From: Eubacteriales bacterium
GTDB taxonomy: Bacteria > Bacillota > Clostridia > Lachnospirales > Lachnospiraceae
Assembly (NCBI GenBank): GCA_030537935.1
Contig: JAUNUY010000001.1
Location: forward strand, 269,139 to 333,138
Direction of reading: 5' to 3'
DNA: 64,000 nt
Positions 1-8,196 of this stretch are shown here, one piece after another. Position 1 is the first letter of the stretch, and each line of letters starts with the position of its first letter. Made by a program: the position numbers and the translations under genes. Under the pieces are notes generated by a model, which saw nothing but the letters and a program-made list of their open reading frames with translations, had not been told where the DNA came from and ran no database searches.

Positions 1-783
1 GCTTAAACATCAGATATTATTTTGTTCGGCAGATAATCAGCATCTCTTGATTCTACTTTCACATCCACCCCTTATTCGCAATTTCCGTCAATACAAATCG
101 TAAATATAGTAGCTGCCATTTTTTGACTCTTCATTTATAAATAAAAACCCAGCCGGACTTATTCTCTTTCAATCACCGAATATTTCCATTCACTTTTATA
201 TCAAGTCATTTCATGAGTGCTCATATGATGTTCCACCTTATGCTTTTGGACATAAAAAAGGCGATATGCCTATCGCCTTTTATTGAATCTATAAAATTAT
301 TCGGCAACGAATTTAACGCTACTTTGAAAATAAATTACCAAAAATTTATAGTCCAAAATCCAAATATTAATTTCGGCACCTATAAATATCATAACTGTTT
401 TCAAACAATCCACCATTATGTAATTGAAATCATACACTAACTAATAGGCCTAAAAAGTCTGTCGGCAACGTAACTGTGAAGTGCATGACGGATCGCTTCA
501 ATAACAAAAAGTTTTCAACTTCATAACTGCAGCACCTGTAATACTAAATATGAATATACCCTTTACTAGGACGGGGGTATATCTTCTGATAATTCAAAAT
601 TATTGATATCATTGACATGATGACAAAAGAAATAACGCCTCTAATAATTGCTTTTCAATTAACATAACTTCTTCTCCGTAAATTTCTTGACTTCTTACAT
701 TATCAGATTAAAAAGTACATCCCATGGCCTTTGATTTATAGAAATACCTTGTCTATAAACTGGTATTCACGAGATAATTAAAA
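1..783. other. AT-rich stretch without a credible intact gene
   Basis: This stretch is visibly richer in A and T than the core genome to its right. I see no intact gene. On the minus strand there are short protein-like runs broken by stops. One covers roughly 1-140 and ends in ...KIISDV. Another near 590-710 includes the run SQEIYGEEVMLIEKQLLEA. They look like remains of decayed genes, but I cannot assign them to a family. A small hairpin near the left end is listed separately. Confidence 0.5.
254..282 (-). terminator. Intrinsic terminator hairpin
   Basis: An inverted repeat AAAAGGCGAT / ATCGCCTTTT surrounds a six-base loop. Read leftwards it ends in a run of six T, so the minus strand is the better direction. 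It lies about 500 bases past the end of the membrane-protein gene at 784-1479, so it may serve that transcript or a decayed gene in between. Confidence 0.6.
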
Positions 784-1479
784 TTAATGAATGTTTTCAT
801 GTTTTTTTTGATAGTAGTTTAGCGGGACCAACCATGTCCCCAATAATAATGTAGCAATTTCCATATAATAATTAACTGTATCAATGTTACGCACTACATT
901 TTTTGTTATACTATTATCTTTTGTTGTAATTGGATAACTTGACACAATTGGCATGGGATCAACTTCAACATATCTTTCCGCTGACTTAAATTTGCTCTTA
1001 TCTAAAATATATTTAGACTTCGTATTTACTTTAGTAAAAAAAGTAAATATACCCATAAGCACTGCAATTGCAGATATGACAAATATAACTTTTTTGGCAT
1101 CAGATCTATAATTATTTTTTTTACAGAAATATTTAAATAAAACACAGCCTAAAATCATTGTCAAAATAGATACTAAAACATACTTCATGGCATTTGAAAA
1201 AATAGATATCTTAACAGACGGCGATTCTTGTTCTATTGGAATAGGAATATCTCTTCCGCTTGTCGTTTCAGTCAAACTATACGTGACTTTATATTCCTTT
1301 TGCACTGATGGCGTTACTATATCATTAATCCATTTTTCAAAAGGAATATTACATAGTATTATACTTATAATCACTATGATAATAAGTACAATAAAAAAAC
1401 TATATTTTTTCAATCTGAAAGTTTTAGTTTTTATACACTGCCAACTATTGCCTTTTTTCATGTTCATTTTTTTATCCAT
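784..1479 (-). CDS. Hypothetical four-helix membrane protein
   Basis: I do not recognise this 231-residue protein. It has a basic, cytoplasm-like N terminus (many Lys in the first 27 residues), then hydrophobic segments at about 28-50, 97-117, 129-149 and 205-221. These imply four membrane helices with an outside loop of about 45 residues between helices 1 and 2. That loop contains a TETTSGRDIPIPIEQ run. A second polar loop between helices 3 and 4 is rich in Lys and Ser. The start has a GGAGGAG site about 11 bases upstream, which is slightly long. Base composition is much more AT-rich than the neighbouring housekeeping genes, a sign of recent acquisition or an unselected region. No neighbour hints at a function. 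Confidence 0.6.
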   Translation of the reverse strand: MDKKMNMKKGNSWQCIKTKTFRLKKYSFFIVLIIIVIISIILCNIPFEKWINDIVTPSVQKEYKVTYSLTETTSGRDIPIPIEQESPSVKISIFSNAMKYVLVSILTMILGCVLFKYFCKKNNYRSDAKKVIFVISAIAVLMGIFTFFTKVNTKSKYILDKSKFKSAERYVEVDPMPIVSSYPITTKDNSITKNVVRNIDTVNYYMEIATLLLGTWLVPLNYYQKKHENIH

Positions 1480-1734
1480 GGCACTTTATTCTCCTCCGGA
1501 AATAATAATTTGCATTGATTATATTATATTAATCTGTCAATTTAAATTATAATTTCCACTGTAAAAGCATTTAACTTTCTGTGCTCCCTAGAAGCATAGC
1601 ATTCCACTATTTGATGATATTGTAAATTCTTTACAAGTAACAGCTTCGTCCCTGCGAATTATAAGATACACTTGATATTTTCTAAAACTATAATCTCATC
1701 CTGAACCATCATCCTCCATTATTCCTCAAAATTA
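1480..1734. other. AT-rich intergenic stretch
   Basis: This lies upstream of the membrane-protein gene on the minus strand. It contains overlapping TATAAT-like hexamers and a TTGACA hexamer around 1520-1550, but none at proper 16-18 base spacing. A promoter is likely here, but I cannot place it with confidence. No gene is visible. Confidence 0.4.
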
Positions 1735-1976
1735 CTACGATTTTTGATGTGTCCTTACCCGTAAAAACAATTCGACGACATAAGAATCCGTGTTACTTTC
1801 ATAAGCGGATTTAATATTCTCTACCTCTTTTATTTGAATGTAGGCCGCGCCATGAAGTTTATAAACGACTTCATGAAGGGGAGATTCGAAAAGATACTCG
1901 GTTACATTTATTTTCTTCTATGAAAAATAAAGTAAGTGCTTGTTGTCTGTTCATAATCCACCTCTGTGAGTGCCAT
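1735..1976 (-). pseudogene. Small gene split by a one-base frameshift
   Basis: On the minus strand an ATG at 1976 opens a frame (MALTEVDYEQ...) that stops after 22 codons at TAA. If one A is added to the AAAA run just before that stop, the frame continues as INVTEYLFESPL...VVELFLRVRTHQKS to a TAG at 1735-1737. That gives a coherent 80-residue protein of ordinary amphipathic composition. The total of 242 bases is one short of 81 codons, as expected for a single-base loss. I do not recognise the family. The cause could be a real mutation in a homopolymer, a sequencing error or, less likely, programmed frameshifting. Confidence 0.45.
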
Positions 1977-2059
1977 TTCCCCATACCTTGACTAGTAATA
2001 GGATGCCATTTTAAGGTACTATCCCATACCGTCTTCCACTCTTTTTAACCTTACAGACA

Positions 2060-2097
2060 AAATAAATCGGCGCTCGTCTTTAGTTGACAAACGCCGG
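2060..2097 (-). terminator. Probable terminator of the lysS operon
   Basis: On the minus strand CGGCGTTTGTC and GACGAGCGCCG form an imperfect stem followed by ATTTATTTT. It sits about 130 bases past the lysS stop. The stem is interrupted, so termination strength is uncertain. Confidence 0.45.
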
Positions 2098-2226
2098 AAA
2101 TTTTACATCATATTTTTTATCGTCATTTCAATCCCACTGATATGTAGGAATCATTTTAGGGGACAATGCACTACTTAACATCAGTCGTAATTTTTGCCAT
2201 GTCTTGAAGCCTTGATTGATAGCTAA

Positions 2227-3705
2227 TTAATCAGCAATCGGCTTCATCGTCGGGAAGAACAGCACATCGCGGATAGCAGGTGCATTCGTCAGCAACATAA
2301 CCAGACGGTCAATCCCGATCCCGATTCCACCGGTCGGCGGCATGCCGTATGCTAAAGCATTCAAAAAATCCTCATCAATGGAATGTGCTTCGTCATCTCC
2401 CTGTTCACGGAGGGCTTCCTGCATTTCAAAACGCTGCCGTTGATCCATCGGGTCATTCAACTCCGTAAAGGCATTCGCCATCTCCCGACCCGTAATGAAA
2501 AGTTCGAATCGCTCGGTATACGCCGGGTCATCCTGCTTGCGTTTCGCCAGGGGTGAGATTTCCACCGGATGATCCATAATGAACGTTGGCTGCACCAAAC
2601 GGTCCTCCACATACTCCTCGAAGAAAAGATTCAGAATATCGCCCTTTTCATGACGTTCTTCAAATTCAATCTCATGTTCTTTCGCCAAGGCCTTTGCCGC
2701 CGCCGTATCCTCGATGGCGTCAAAATCCACCTTCGCATACTTCTTCACCGCATCCACCATGCTCAAACGTTCAAAGGGACGGGAAAGATCGATTTCATCT
2801 TCACCATAGGTTACAACCGTCGTACCCAGTACTGTCTGTGCCACGTGACGAATTAAATCCTCTGCCAAATCCATCATACCGCGATAGTCCGTAAAGGCCT
2901 GATAGGCTTCCAATAAAGTAAACTCGGGATTATGTCGTACGGACAGGCCCTCATTCCGGAACACCCGACCAATTTCATACACGCGTTCCAATCCACCTAC
3001 AACGAGTCGCTTCAGATACAGCTCCAAAGAAATCCGCAGCTTTACTTCCTGGTCCAGCGCGTTATAATGCGCCGTAAAGGGCCGTGCCGCCGCACCGCCG
3101 GCTTCCGTAGTCAACACCGGCGTCTCCACCTCGAGGAAATTTCGTCCGTCCAGGAAAGACCGAATCTCACGGAGAATCAACGTCCGCTTGATAAAAGTAT
3201 CCCGTACCGAGGGATTGACAATCAAATCCACATACCGTTGACGGTAGCGCATATCCACGTCCTTGAGGCCGTGAAACTTCTCTGGCAGGACCTGCAGGCT
3301 CTTGGACAAGAGATCGACACGCTCGGCATGAACGGAAACTTCTCCCGTTTTTGTTTTGAACACCTTGCCCGTTACGCCGATGATATCGCCGATGTCAAAC
3401 TTCTTAAAGGCCTTGTATTCTTCCGTCCCGATATCATCCCGACGCACGTACAATTGCATATTGCCGTTGACATCCGCCAGATTGGCAAAAGAAGCCTTCC
3501 CCATGACACGTTTGGACATCAGACGACCGCCCAGGGTCACCGTCTCTCCTTCGAAAGCGTCATAGTCGGCCTTGATGTCGGCCGCATGATGGGTCACATC
3601 ATACGTCGTGATGTCATACGGATTTTTGCCCGCCGCCTGCAACTCACGCAGCTTTTCATGCTTCACCTTAATTAATTCGTGAATGTCCTGCTCTTGTTCC
3701 TGCAT
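2227..3705 (-). CDS. lysS: Lysyl-tRNA synthetase, class II
   Basis: Charges tRNA-Lys with lysine in the cytoplasm. An N-terminal OB-fold anticodon-binding domain covers about 55-150, and the class II catalytic core follows. Motif 2 ([15 protein letters not shown], about 249-263) and motif 3 ([12 protein letters not shown] near the C terminus) are both intact. The length (492 residues) is normal for the family. I take the ATG at 3705, because AGAGG lies 7 bases upstream and the ATG falls one base after the greA stop. An in-frame upstream ATG at 3720 would overlap greA and has no good site. It is the last gene of the nth-to-lysS operon and is co-transcribed with greA, a common pairing in Bacillota. 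Confidence 0.97.
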   Translation of the reverse strand: MQEQEQDIHELIKVKHEKLRELQAAGKNPYDITTYDVTHHAADIKADYDAFEGETVTLGGRLMSKRVMGKASFANLADVNGNMQLYVRRDDIGTEEYKAFKKFDIGDIIGVTGKVFKTKTGEVSVHAERVDLLSKSLQVLPEKFHGLKDVDMRYRQRYVDLIVNPSVRDTFIKRTLILREIRSFLDGRNFLEVETPVLTTEAGGAAARPFTAHYNALDQEVKLRISLELYLKRLVVGGLERVYEIGRVFRNEGLSVRHNPEFTLLEAYQAFTDYRGMMDLAEDLIRHVAQTVLGTTVVTYGEDEIDLSRPFERLSMVDAVKKYAKVDFDAIEDTAAAKALAKEHEIEFEERHEKGDILNLFFEEYVEDRLVQPTFIMDHPVEISPLAKRKQDDPAYTERFELFITGREMANAFTELNDPMDQRQRFEMQEALREQGDDEAHSIDEDFLNALAYGMPPTGGIGIGIDRLVMLLTNAPAIRDVLFFPTMKPIAD

Positions 3706-3706
3706 G

Positions 3707-4186
3707 CTATATCCTCTCAATCGATAATACCTTAAACTTGCTCTCCGCCTCCGGACCGCTTACCACGATTTCATCACCGATTTTCGCCCCGATGAGTCCG
3801 GCACCGACGGGTGATTCATTGGAAATCTTGTTCTCCAAAATATTCGCTTCGGTTGAACCGACGATGCTATATACGACCTCTTCGTCAAAATCGTAGTCGA
3901 ACAATGCCACCTTACAACCGACGCCGATTTTATCCGTCGTCACTTCCGCATCATCCAGTACTTCAGCATTTTTCAGAATCGTTTCCAACTCCTCGATTCT
4001 CGCCTCAATATCCCGTTGCTCGTCTTTTGCCGCATCATATTCCGCATTTTCCGACAGGTCGCCCTGTTCTCGTGCTACCTTAATCTTCTCCGCCACTTCT
4101 TTGCGGCGATTCACTTTCAGTTCATGAATCTCGTCTTCCAGACGCTTTAAACCTTCTGCCGTTAAAATATTCTTTTTATTTTCCAT
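3707..4186 (-). CDS. greA: Transcription elongation factor GreA
   Basis: Rescues backtracked RNA polymerase by stimulating cleavage of the 3' end of the transcript. The N-terminal coiled coil (about 10-75, with the acidic tip region [13 protein letters not shown]) enters the secondary channel. The C-terminal FKBP-like domain (about 85-158, with [13 protein letters not shown]) binds polymerase. The length is standard. The start at 4186 ([12 protein letters not shown]) fits the family and has GAGG 8 bases upstream; an ATG three codons earlier is also possible. It has its own promoter inside the end of trmL and is followed by lysS one base after its stop. Confidence 0.96.
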   Translation of the reverse strand: MENKKNILTAEGLKRLEDEIHELKVNRRKEVAEKIKVAREQGDLSENAEYDAAKDEQRDIEARIEELETILKNAEVLDDAEVTTDKIGVGCKVALFDYDFDEEVVYSIVGSTEANILENKISNESPVGAGLIGAKIGDEIVVSGPEAESKFKVLSIERI

Positions 4187-4216
4187 TACATACACCTCAC
4201 CTTGAAATACCCTATG

Positions 4217-4245
4217 ATTTTAGTACAGAACAAGTTTTTTGTCAA
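4217..4245 (-). promoter_or_regulatory. Sigma-A type promoter for greA-lysS
   Basis: On the minus strand TTGACA and TAAAAT are 17 bases apart, directly upstream of greA. The -35 overlaps the trmL stop codon. greA and lysS can therefore be transcribed apart from the rest of the operon. Confidence 0.75.
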
Positions 4246-4748
4246 ACCTTCCCCGAAGACGGCCATTGCAACCGATGCAAATCACCTGCTTCGGACAAAC
4301 CGGAAAATGCCTGCTGACGCAAGGCTTCATACAGGATGACAGCCACCGCATTACTCAAATTCAAAGAGCGGTTATCCGCCGCCATCGGGATCCGGATACA
4401 ATGCTCTTCATTTGCCGTCAGCAGTTCTTCAGGAATGCCGGCACTTTCCCGTCCAAACATAATATAATCCGCCGGTGCATAGCGTACATCTGCATAAGTG
4501 CGTCGTGCCTTCGTCGTCGCCATGTATACCGTCGGATTGTCATTTTCTATTAAGAAAGTCTCATAATTGTCATAGACTCTGACTCGTAATTTCGACCAAT
4601 AGTCCAGTCCGGACCGTTTAATATACTTATCCTCCAGAGAAAAACCCAGGGGACGAATCAAATGCAGCGTACTGTCCGTCGCTACACAGGTCCGTCCGAT
4701 GGCACCCGTATTAAAGGGGATTTCCGGTGCCAATAATACGATGTTCAT
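4242..4748 (-). CDS. trmL: tRNA (cytidine(34)-2'-O)-methyltransferase TrmL
   Basis: SPOUT-fold methyltransferase that 2'-O-methylates the wobble base of certain leucine tRNAs, using S-adenosylmethionine. Family motifs are present: NTGAIGRTCVATDSTLHLI near the N terminus, MFGRESAGIPEELL in the middle, and IPMAADNRSLNLSNAVAVILYEALR at the knotted C-terminal SAM site. The length (168 residues) is typical. The ATG at 4748 begins the conserved MNIVLLAPEIP and falls just after the aminotransferase stop. An ATG six codons upstream overlaps that gene and is less likely. It belongs to the nth-lysS operon. Confidence 0.93.
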   Translation of the reverse strand: MNIVLLAPEIPFNTGAIGRTCVATDSTLHLIRPLGFSLEDKYIKRSGLDYWSKLRVRVYDNYETFLIENDNPTVYMATTKARRTYADVRYAPADYIMFGRESAGIPEELLTANEEHCIRIPMAADNRSLNLSNAVAVILYEALRQQAFSGLSEAGDLHRLQWPSSGKV

Positions 4749-4749
4749 C

Positions 4750-5904
4750 CTACAACCCTTTAACAAATGCTTCCATCCGATCCAATGCTTCTTTCAAATC
4801 CGCCAACGAATAGGCATAAGAAATCCGAAGATACCCTTCACCGCATCGACCGAATGCCGTCCCCGGCACGACAGCCACCTTCTGCTCCATCAAGAGTCGG
4901 GTGGCAAATTCTTCGCTGATCAGCCCGAACCGTCGTATGGACGGAAAGACGTAGAACGCGCCGAAAGGTTCAAAACAATCAATTCCCATCCGCCGTAGAC
5001 GATTGATTAGATACAATCGTCGCCGATTGTATTCACGAACCATTTTTTCAACATCTCTCATACAGTCCCGCAGTGCGACGACCGCCGCATACTGTGCATT
5101 GGTCGGTGCACACATGATACCGAATTGATGGACCTTATACATGTGTTCCGCCATGAAGGACGGTGCACAAACGAATCCAAGACGCCAGCCCGTCATGGCA
5201 AACGCTTTCGAAAAGCCGTTGATGACGACCGTCCGCTCCCGCATACCGGGGAGCGCGGCAATCGAAACATGCTTTCCGCCATATGTCAGTTCGGCATATA
5301 TTTCATCACTGATAACGTATAGGTCATGCTTGATACACAGTTCGGCAATGGGGAGCAATTCTTCCCGTGTCATGATACTGCCGGTCGGATTATTCGGAAA
5401 TGTCAACAATAAAACCTTCGTCTTATCTGTAATCGCCCGTTCAACCTGCTCCGGCCGTAATTTAAAATCGTCCCCCTCTTTCAGGTCGATAATAACCGGT
5501 TGACCGCCCGCCAAACGGCAGACCGGCTCGTAACAAACGAATGAAGGTTGCGGAATAATCATTTCATCGCCCGGATTCATCAGCGTACGAACAGCAAGGT
5601 CGATGCCTTCACTGCCGCCCACCGTCACAATGACTTCCTCTTCGGGTGCGTAATCCACGCCGATAAGACGTGATATATACTTTGCTATCTCCGCCCTGAG
5701 TTCCGCCAGGCCGGCGTTGGACGTATAAAACGTCCGCCCCCGTTCCAGCGAATAAATGCCTTCTTCTCGTATCGGCCATGGGGTATCAAAGTCCGGTTCA
5801 CCCACACCGAGAGACACAGCATCTTTCATCTCCATAACGATATCAAAGAATTTTCGAATCCCGGAGGGTTCTATGCCCGTTACAATCTTTGATAATTCAC
5901 GCAT
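4750..5904 (-). CDS. PLP-dependent class I/II aminotransferase (AlaT/PatA-like)
   Basis: Fold-type I aminotransferase that moves an amino group between an amino acid and a 2-oxo acid. Signature elements are seen: NNPTGSIMTREELL, the SDEIYAELTY strand, and the PLP-binding Lys in INGFSKAFAMTGWRLGF (about 235-251). There is no insert or truncation in its 384 residues. The ATG at 5904 overlaps the TGA of the upstream Lrp/AsnC gene (TGATG), so the two are probably translationally coupled; a GTG at 5910 is also in frame. The pairing with an Lrp-type regulator matches the yugG-alaT arrangement of other Bacillota, which favours alanine or aromatic amino acids as substrate. The exact substrate is not readable from sequence. 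Confidence 0.88.
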   Translation of the reverse strand: MRELSKIVTGIEPSGIRKFFDIVMEMKDAVSLGVGEPDFDTPWPIREEGIYSLERGRTFYTSNAGLAELRAEIAKYISRLIGVDYAPEEEVIVTVGGSEGIDLAVRTLMNPGDEMIIPQPSFVCYEPVCRLAGGQPVIIDLKEGDDFKLRPEQVERAITDKTKVLLLTFPNNPTGSIMTREELLPIAELCIKHDLYVISDEIYAELTYGGKHVSIAALPGMRERTVVINGFSKAFAMTGWRLGFVCAPSFMAEHMYKVHQFGIMCAPTNAQYAAVVALRDCMRDVEKMVREYNRRRLYLINRLRRMGIDCFEPFGAFYVFPSIRRFGLISEEFATRLLMEQKVAVVPGTAFGRCGEGYLRISYAYSLADLKEALDRMEAFVKGL

Positions 5905-6386
5905 CAGCACATCACCGGAATCCTTTCCGCTTTGTTCCGGGACTCCATGACGATTCCGAAGTCTTTATACTTCTTTAATACGAAGTGCGTCGCCGTACTC
6001 TGAACATGTTCCAAGGGCGCCAACTTTTCCGATACGAAACGGGCCACTTCTTTCATGGAACGCCCGTTGATGATGACCGTAAAGTCAAAACCGCCGCTCA
6101 TTAAATAGATGGAAGACACTTCGTCATAATTGTAGATTCGTCGTGCAATTTTATCGAAACCTTCCCCACGTTGCGGTGTCACTTTAACCTCTATCAATGC
6201 GGTCGTCACCTCATGCGCCGTCTTATCCCAGTCGATCAACGTCGCGTATCCGCAAATGATTTTTTCCGCTTCCATCTTTGCAATCTCATCGATGACCAAG
6301 GCCTCGTCAATATTCAAAGACATCGCAATGTCCTGCACCGATACCTTTGCATCCGACTCGAGAATACTCAATATTTCACTTCTCAT
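5904..6386 (-). CDS. Lrp/AsnC family transcriptional regulator
   Basis: DNA-binding regulator of the feast/famine type. An N-terminal winged helix-turn-helix (about 4-50, SVQDIAMSLNIDEALVIDEIAKME) is followed by a RAM ligand-binding domain (about 65-140, with the core ...SIYLMSGGFDFTVIING). The ATG at 6386 has GGAAGG 7 bases upstream and gives 160 residues. An upstream in-frame ATG at 6410 would run into the preceding gene. It probably senses an amino acid and controls the aminotransferase immediately downstream, with which it shares a TGATG junction. Confidence 0.9.
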   Translation of the reverse strand: MRSEILSILESDAKVSVQDIAMSLNIDEALVIDEIAKMEAEKIICGYATLIDWDKTAHEVTTALIEVKVTPQRGEGFDKIARRIYNYDEVSSIYLMSGGFDFTVIINGRSMKEVARFVSEKLAPLEHVQSTATHFVLKKYKDFGIVMESRNKAERIPVMC

Positions 6387-6390
6387 CTCG

Positions 6391-7326
6391 CTACCTTCCT
6401 TCCATCTCACCGCCGAAGGGTGTCCTCCTCAATACTTCATAAAACACCGTGCCGTCAGGTGCCGCAATATGGCGTATCCCCGCCGCCGTCTCAATCCGAA
6501 CACTGTTTCCGTCCGTTCTTCCGATAACGGCATAATCAATACCGCGGGCGGTCAACAACTCGCCCAGTCGGTCGGCATGGTCCGTCAACATTAATGTACA
6601 CCCGACTGCCGGCAAATCCATGGGGTCTACCCCGTAGGCTTCACAAATCTCCACCGTAGCAACCGGAATCCGCAATGCCGCACCGTTCAGTATCATCCCG
6701 ATACCGGCTTCCTGGAGACGATAGAGCAAACCGTTCAGCCCATCTTGTCCCGCAGCAAAAATAGGATAATCCCCGGCCAGTGCGGTATCCCGACTACGTC
6801 GAATATCCAAACGTGACGCATCTTCGCGAATGGCTGCGGCAAACGCCGCATTATATCGTTTATCCAGAGGGACGGGATTGTTAAAATACAGTTGTAATGC
6901 CCCACTGTGTGCCACATGGCCCGTCTGTACAACCGTCATCCCCGATGTGATAAATGGCGACAGGGCAATACCATCTATCCGAAATTGAATCATTGCCGCA
7001 CAGATTGCCTCGGAAACACGAATGATCTGCTCCGTCCACCGTAAGGTCGGATACGGAACCAGCAAGGAGCGTATCCGAGATAACATCTCCCTGATAGACG
7101 ACTCTTCCGTCCCCGGCGGCACCGTTAACGTGGTTTCCATACTTCGTAACAATCCCGTCGCCGACGCCACATTGACCGCCTCATAAAAGGCGGTCTCTAT
7201 TGCCAGCGGCATTCGTTCATCCGCAACGGTATATACGGGAAATGGTTTTACCTTTAATAAATTATCCGGCAACACGGCCTGACGAATTCGCCGCTCCCGA
7301 TCCGGTCGCAATCTCCCCTCTCTCAT
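6391..7326 (-). CDS. AIR synthase / HypE-like domain protein, divergent
   Basis: The C-terminal half resembles the PurM/HypE/SelD/ThiL superfamily: GIGMILNGAALRIPVATVEICEAYGVDPMDLPAVGCTLML (about 225-265) matches the C-terminal domain that follows the nucleotide site. The N-terminal half lacks the GDDAA-type metal-binding motif, and the usual HDPTRGG-like segment is replaced by AAGQDGLNGLL (about 206-216). The enzyme may therefore be inactive or act on another substrate. No hydrogenase, purine or selenium genes are nearby. The ATG at 7326 comes one base after the stop of the 32-residue gene upstream and lacks a strong ribosome-binding site, so coupling is likely. The function is unknown; the family call is moderately sure. 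Confidence 0.65.
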   Translation of the reverse strand: MREGRLRPDRERRIRQAVLPDNLLKVKPFPVYTVADERMPLAIETAFYEAVNVASATGLLRSMETTLTVPPGTEESSIREMLSRIRSLLVPYPTLRWTEQIIRVSEAICAAMIQFRIDGIALSPFITSGMTVVQTGHVAHSGALQLYFNNPVPLDKRYNAAFAAAIREDASRLDIRRSRDTALAGDYPIFAAGQDGLNGLLYRLQEAGIGMILNGAALRIPVATVEICEAYGVDPMDLPAVGCTLMLTDHADRLGELLTARGIDYAVIGRTDGNSVRIETAAGIRHIAAPDGTVFYEVLRRTPFGGEMEGR

Positions 7327-7327
7327 A

Positions 7328-7426
7328 CTAGTGTATTAAGGAAAGCACCATCGGTACAACCATGGCGATGGCCAGTATGATGGCAATGACTGCCGCCACA
7401 ATCCGTTTTCTACGATTTTTATTCAT
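7328..7426 (-). CDS. Small single-helix membrane protein (DUF4044/Prli42-like)
   Basis: A 32-residue frame begins with MNKNRRKR and continues with a single hydrophobic helix (IVAAVIAIILAIAMVVPMV) and a short tail. Its ATG at 7426 lies inside the last codons of nth, overlapping it by 8 bases, with GGAG 10 bases upstream. It stops one base before the next gene. A basic N terminus plus one helix and no more is the layout of the small Prli42 / DUF4044 membrane peptides of Bacillota; in Listeria, Prli42 anchors the stressosome. Similarity is judged by layout and composition only. The tight packing between two operon genes supports it being real. Confidence 0.6.
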   Translation of the reverse strand: MNKNRRKRIVAAVIAIILAIAMVVPMVLSLIH

Positions 7427-8063
7427 GATTTATCTTCTCCTTACCGGTTGGACAGATGTCCGCCAAGAAACATTGACCGCATTTTGGTCTACGGGCGACA
7501 CAAATCTCCCGTCCCAAACGTATGATTTGTATATTATACAGTATCCAATGGTTTTTCGGCAATACAATTTCCAAATCTTTCTCAATCTTAACGGGATCTT
7601 GAGACGTCGTAAGACCCAAGATATTCGAAATCCGCTTCACGTGCGTGTCTACGACGATGCTAGGAATGTCGTAGATATTGCCGAGGATGACATTCGCCGT
7701 TTTCCGCCCCACGCCGGCCAGAGATGTCAACGCGTCAATATTCGGCGGCAATACGCCGTCGTATACGTCAATCAGTCTCTTGGCACAGGCAATAATATTT
7801 TTCGCCTTGTTTTTGTAGAAACCGGTCGAATAAATATCCCGCTCTAATGTTTTCAAGTCCGCTTCTGCAAACGATTGCAGGGTCGGATATTTCCGAAACA
7901 GCTTCTCCGTCACGATGTTCACCCGTGCATCGGTACACTGCGCCGACAAAATAACCGCAATGAGCAGCTCGTATGGTGCTCCGTAATTTAGATAACAGAT
8001 GTACTCCGTTCCATAATTTTCATCCAATCGTTTGAGAATTTCATTTACATACGCTTCCGTCAT
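7419..8063 (-). CDS. nth: Endonuclease III (DNA glycosylase/AP lyase)
   Basis: Removes oxidised pyrimidines in base-excision repair. The helix-hairpin-helix LAGVGRKTANVIL carries the catalytic Lys, and VDTHVKRISNILGL carries the catalytic Asp. The iron-sulfur ligands have the classic spacing C-x6-C-x2-C-x5-C (CVARRPKCGQCFLADIC) near the C terminus. The length of 214 residues is normal. The start at 8063 has AAGGAGAG just upstream. It is the first gene of the leftward operon ending in lysS. Confidence 0.96.
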   Translation of the reverse strand: MTEAYVNEILKRLDENYGTEYICYLNYGAPYELLIAVILSAQCTDARVNIVTEKLFRKYPTLQSFAEADLKTLERDIYSTGFYKNKAKNIIACAKRLIDVYDGVLPPNIDALTSLAGVGRKTANVILGNIYDIPSIVVDTHVKRISNILGLTTSQDPVKIEKDLEIVLPKNHWILYNIQIIRLGREICVARRPKCGQCFLADICPTGKEKINHE

Positions 8064-8073
8064 ATCTCTCCTT

Positions 8074-8092
8074 ATGAATCGCTTCGATTCAT
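8074..8092 (-). promoter_or_regulatory. Inverted repeat at the nth transcription start
   Basis: ATGAATCG and CGATTCAT form a perfect 8-base-pair inverted repeat with a 3-base spacer. It lies right after the -10 box, near the expected +1. It could be an operator or a 5' hairpin that protects the mRNA or tunes translation of nth. Confidence 0.5.
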
Positions 8093-8097
8093 CTAGG

Positions 8098-8126
8098 ATT
8101 ATAACGGATATGCCCCCTTATGACAA
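8098..8126 (-). promoter_or_regulatory. Sigma-A type promoter of the nth-lysS operon
   Basis: On the minus strand TTGTCA and TATAAT are separated by 17 bases, about 35 bases upstream of the nth start. Confidence 0.8.
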
Positions 8127-8150
8127 GGGCGGTCCCCCGTTGGAAATGAT

Positions 8151-8177
8151 GAGAACTGCGGTCATACCGCAGTTCTC
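8151..8177 (-). terminator. Terminator after the adhesin gene
   Basis: A perfect 12-base-pair hairpin (GAGAACTGCGGT / ACCGCAGTTCTC, 3-base loop) follows the adhesin stop at 8197. The better T run lies on the plus-strand side, but the only gene ending here is the leftward adhesin. The leftward U-tract is poor. Confidence 0.6.
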
Positions 8178-8196
8178 ACATGTTTTTTCGCGTCGT

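Noticed and set aside
213-440. Plus-strand 75-codon open frame
   Set aside because: It runs through the terminator hairpin at 254-282, has no ribosome-binding site, and its composition is that of random AT-rich DNA.
2932-3675. 247-codon open frame opposite lysS
   Set aside because: Lies wholly antisense to a clear lysS; such mirror frames are common at this GC level and show no domain.
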